A stretch of DNA of 64,000 bases, from positions 62,001-126,000 of the forward strand of contig LGRX02003711.1 in assembly GCA_001247695.2 (NCBI GenBank), given 5' to 3'. Shown piece by piece: positions 63,584 to 64,000 of this stretch. The stretch's first letter is position 1. Each line of letters starts with the position of its first letter. Under the pieces are notes generated by a model that had not been told where the DNA came from, did no database searches, and saw only the letters and a list, made by a program, of their open reading frames with translations. The position numbers and the translations under genes are program-made. This DNA comes from Cymbomonas tetramitiformis. Its lineage: Eukaryota; Chlorophyta; Pyramimonadophyceae; Pyramimonadales; Pyramimonadaceae.

Positions 63584-64000
63584 GAGCCGTCGCAAAAAGC
63601 TCGAGTGTCACAAAGTGGTCACATGCATAATGCAACATTTGCAACTTTTTGGAGTTGTGTGACCTTTTAAGGTCAATTGTAAGACTCGGAGTGAAAAAAA
63701 AAATCCCAAAAATATTTTCCGGCTCGCCGGCGGCCAAAATCGATGGTTTTTGGCTTGAAAAGGCCATTTTGAGTGCGCGGGTGCTAGAGGATTTCCCGTC
63801 GGTGTCCGAATCGCGTGTTTGAACTTCGTGGGACCTTCCAAGGACCATCACGGGTCACTTAGTGGAAGAAATGATGAGAAATTTTTGTTTGGGGTGCTCG
63901 CCGGGGGCCAAAATGGCCGTTTCTGGGGCCTGAGCAGGCCATTTTGCGTGCGCGGGGCTATAGGATTTCAGTTAGGTATCCGAATCGCGCGTTTGAAGTT
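63584..64000. repeat. Dispersed repeat, second copy (first at 38984-39550)
   Basis: Begins with GAGCCGTCGCAAAAAGCTC and AGTGTCACAAAGTGGTCAC as at 38984, and has GAGTGCGCGGGTGCTAGAGG and TCCGAATCGCGTGTTTGAA further on. It runs off the end of the window. The left edge is the same base in both copies. Confidence 0.75.

Overview
The window looks like repeat-rich nuclear DNA of a eukaryote with a large genome. Evidence: GT...AG introns, DNA transposons of several superfamilies, LINE retrotransposons, many satellites, and two assembly gaps (24140-24782 and 43073-43392). CACTA proteins with DUF4216/DUF4218-like parts, a LINE carrying two endonuclease types, and an integrated polinton-like virus together suggest a green alga or early streptophyte. 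That is inference; nothing here fixes the species. No cellular housekeeping gene is recognisable.

Layout. 1-12.9 kb is one long LINE on the + strand. It has coding tandem repeats, a Ulp1-type cysteine protease, an APE endonuclease, reverse transcriptase, RNase H, a zinc knuckle and a restriction-like endonuclease (RLE). It is broken by stops of all three kinds and by frameshifts. 13-32.9 kb holds small transposons with clear ends (13516-13790, 17773-19682, 26064-26679, 29054-29665), several satellites, a chromodomain gene remnant and a two-exon coiled-coil gene remnant. 33-42.6 kb holds two decayed CACTA-type transposase genes (33.77-35.0 and 39.84-41.76 kb). Around them lie GGTCCATG satellites, one of which is interrupted by a 1.95 kb element with perfect 34-bp inverted ends.

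43.4-62.2 kb is AT-rich and virus-derived, apart from a possible insertion near 52.1-54.5 kb. It carries a fibre-like protein, major and minor capsid proteins, a GHSxGG lipase-like protein, an adenine and a cytosine DNA methyltransferase, a PrimPol-type primase, an origin-binding-type helicase, the N-terminal part of a protein-primed type DNA polymerase B, and several small ORFs. Structural genes lie mostly on the - strand and replication genes on the + strand. Start codons are preceded by short TATA/TATAG stretches, which suggests a shared viral promoter style. Several viral genes are frameshifted or stopped, but the major capsid, lipase and both methyltransferase genes are open. A 3.4 kb retroelement with a 9-bp target duplication sits inside the helicase gene. 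A 3' fragment of a LINE related to the first one abuts the broken polymerase gene.

The strongest points for follow-up are the endogenous virus, the LINE that combines a protease with APE and RLE endonucleases, and the well-delimited small transposons.
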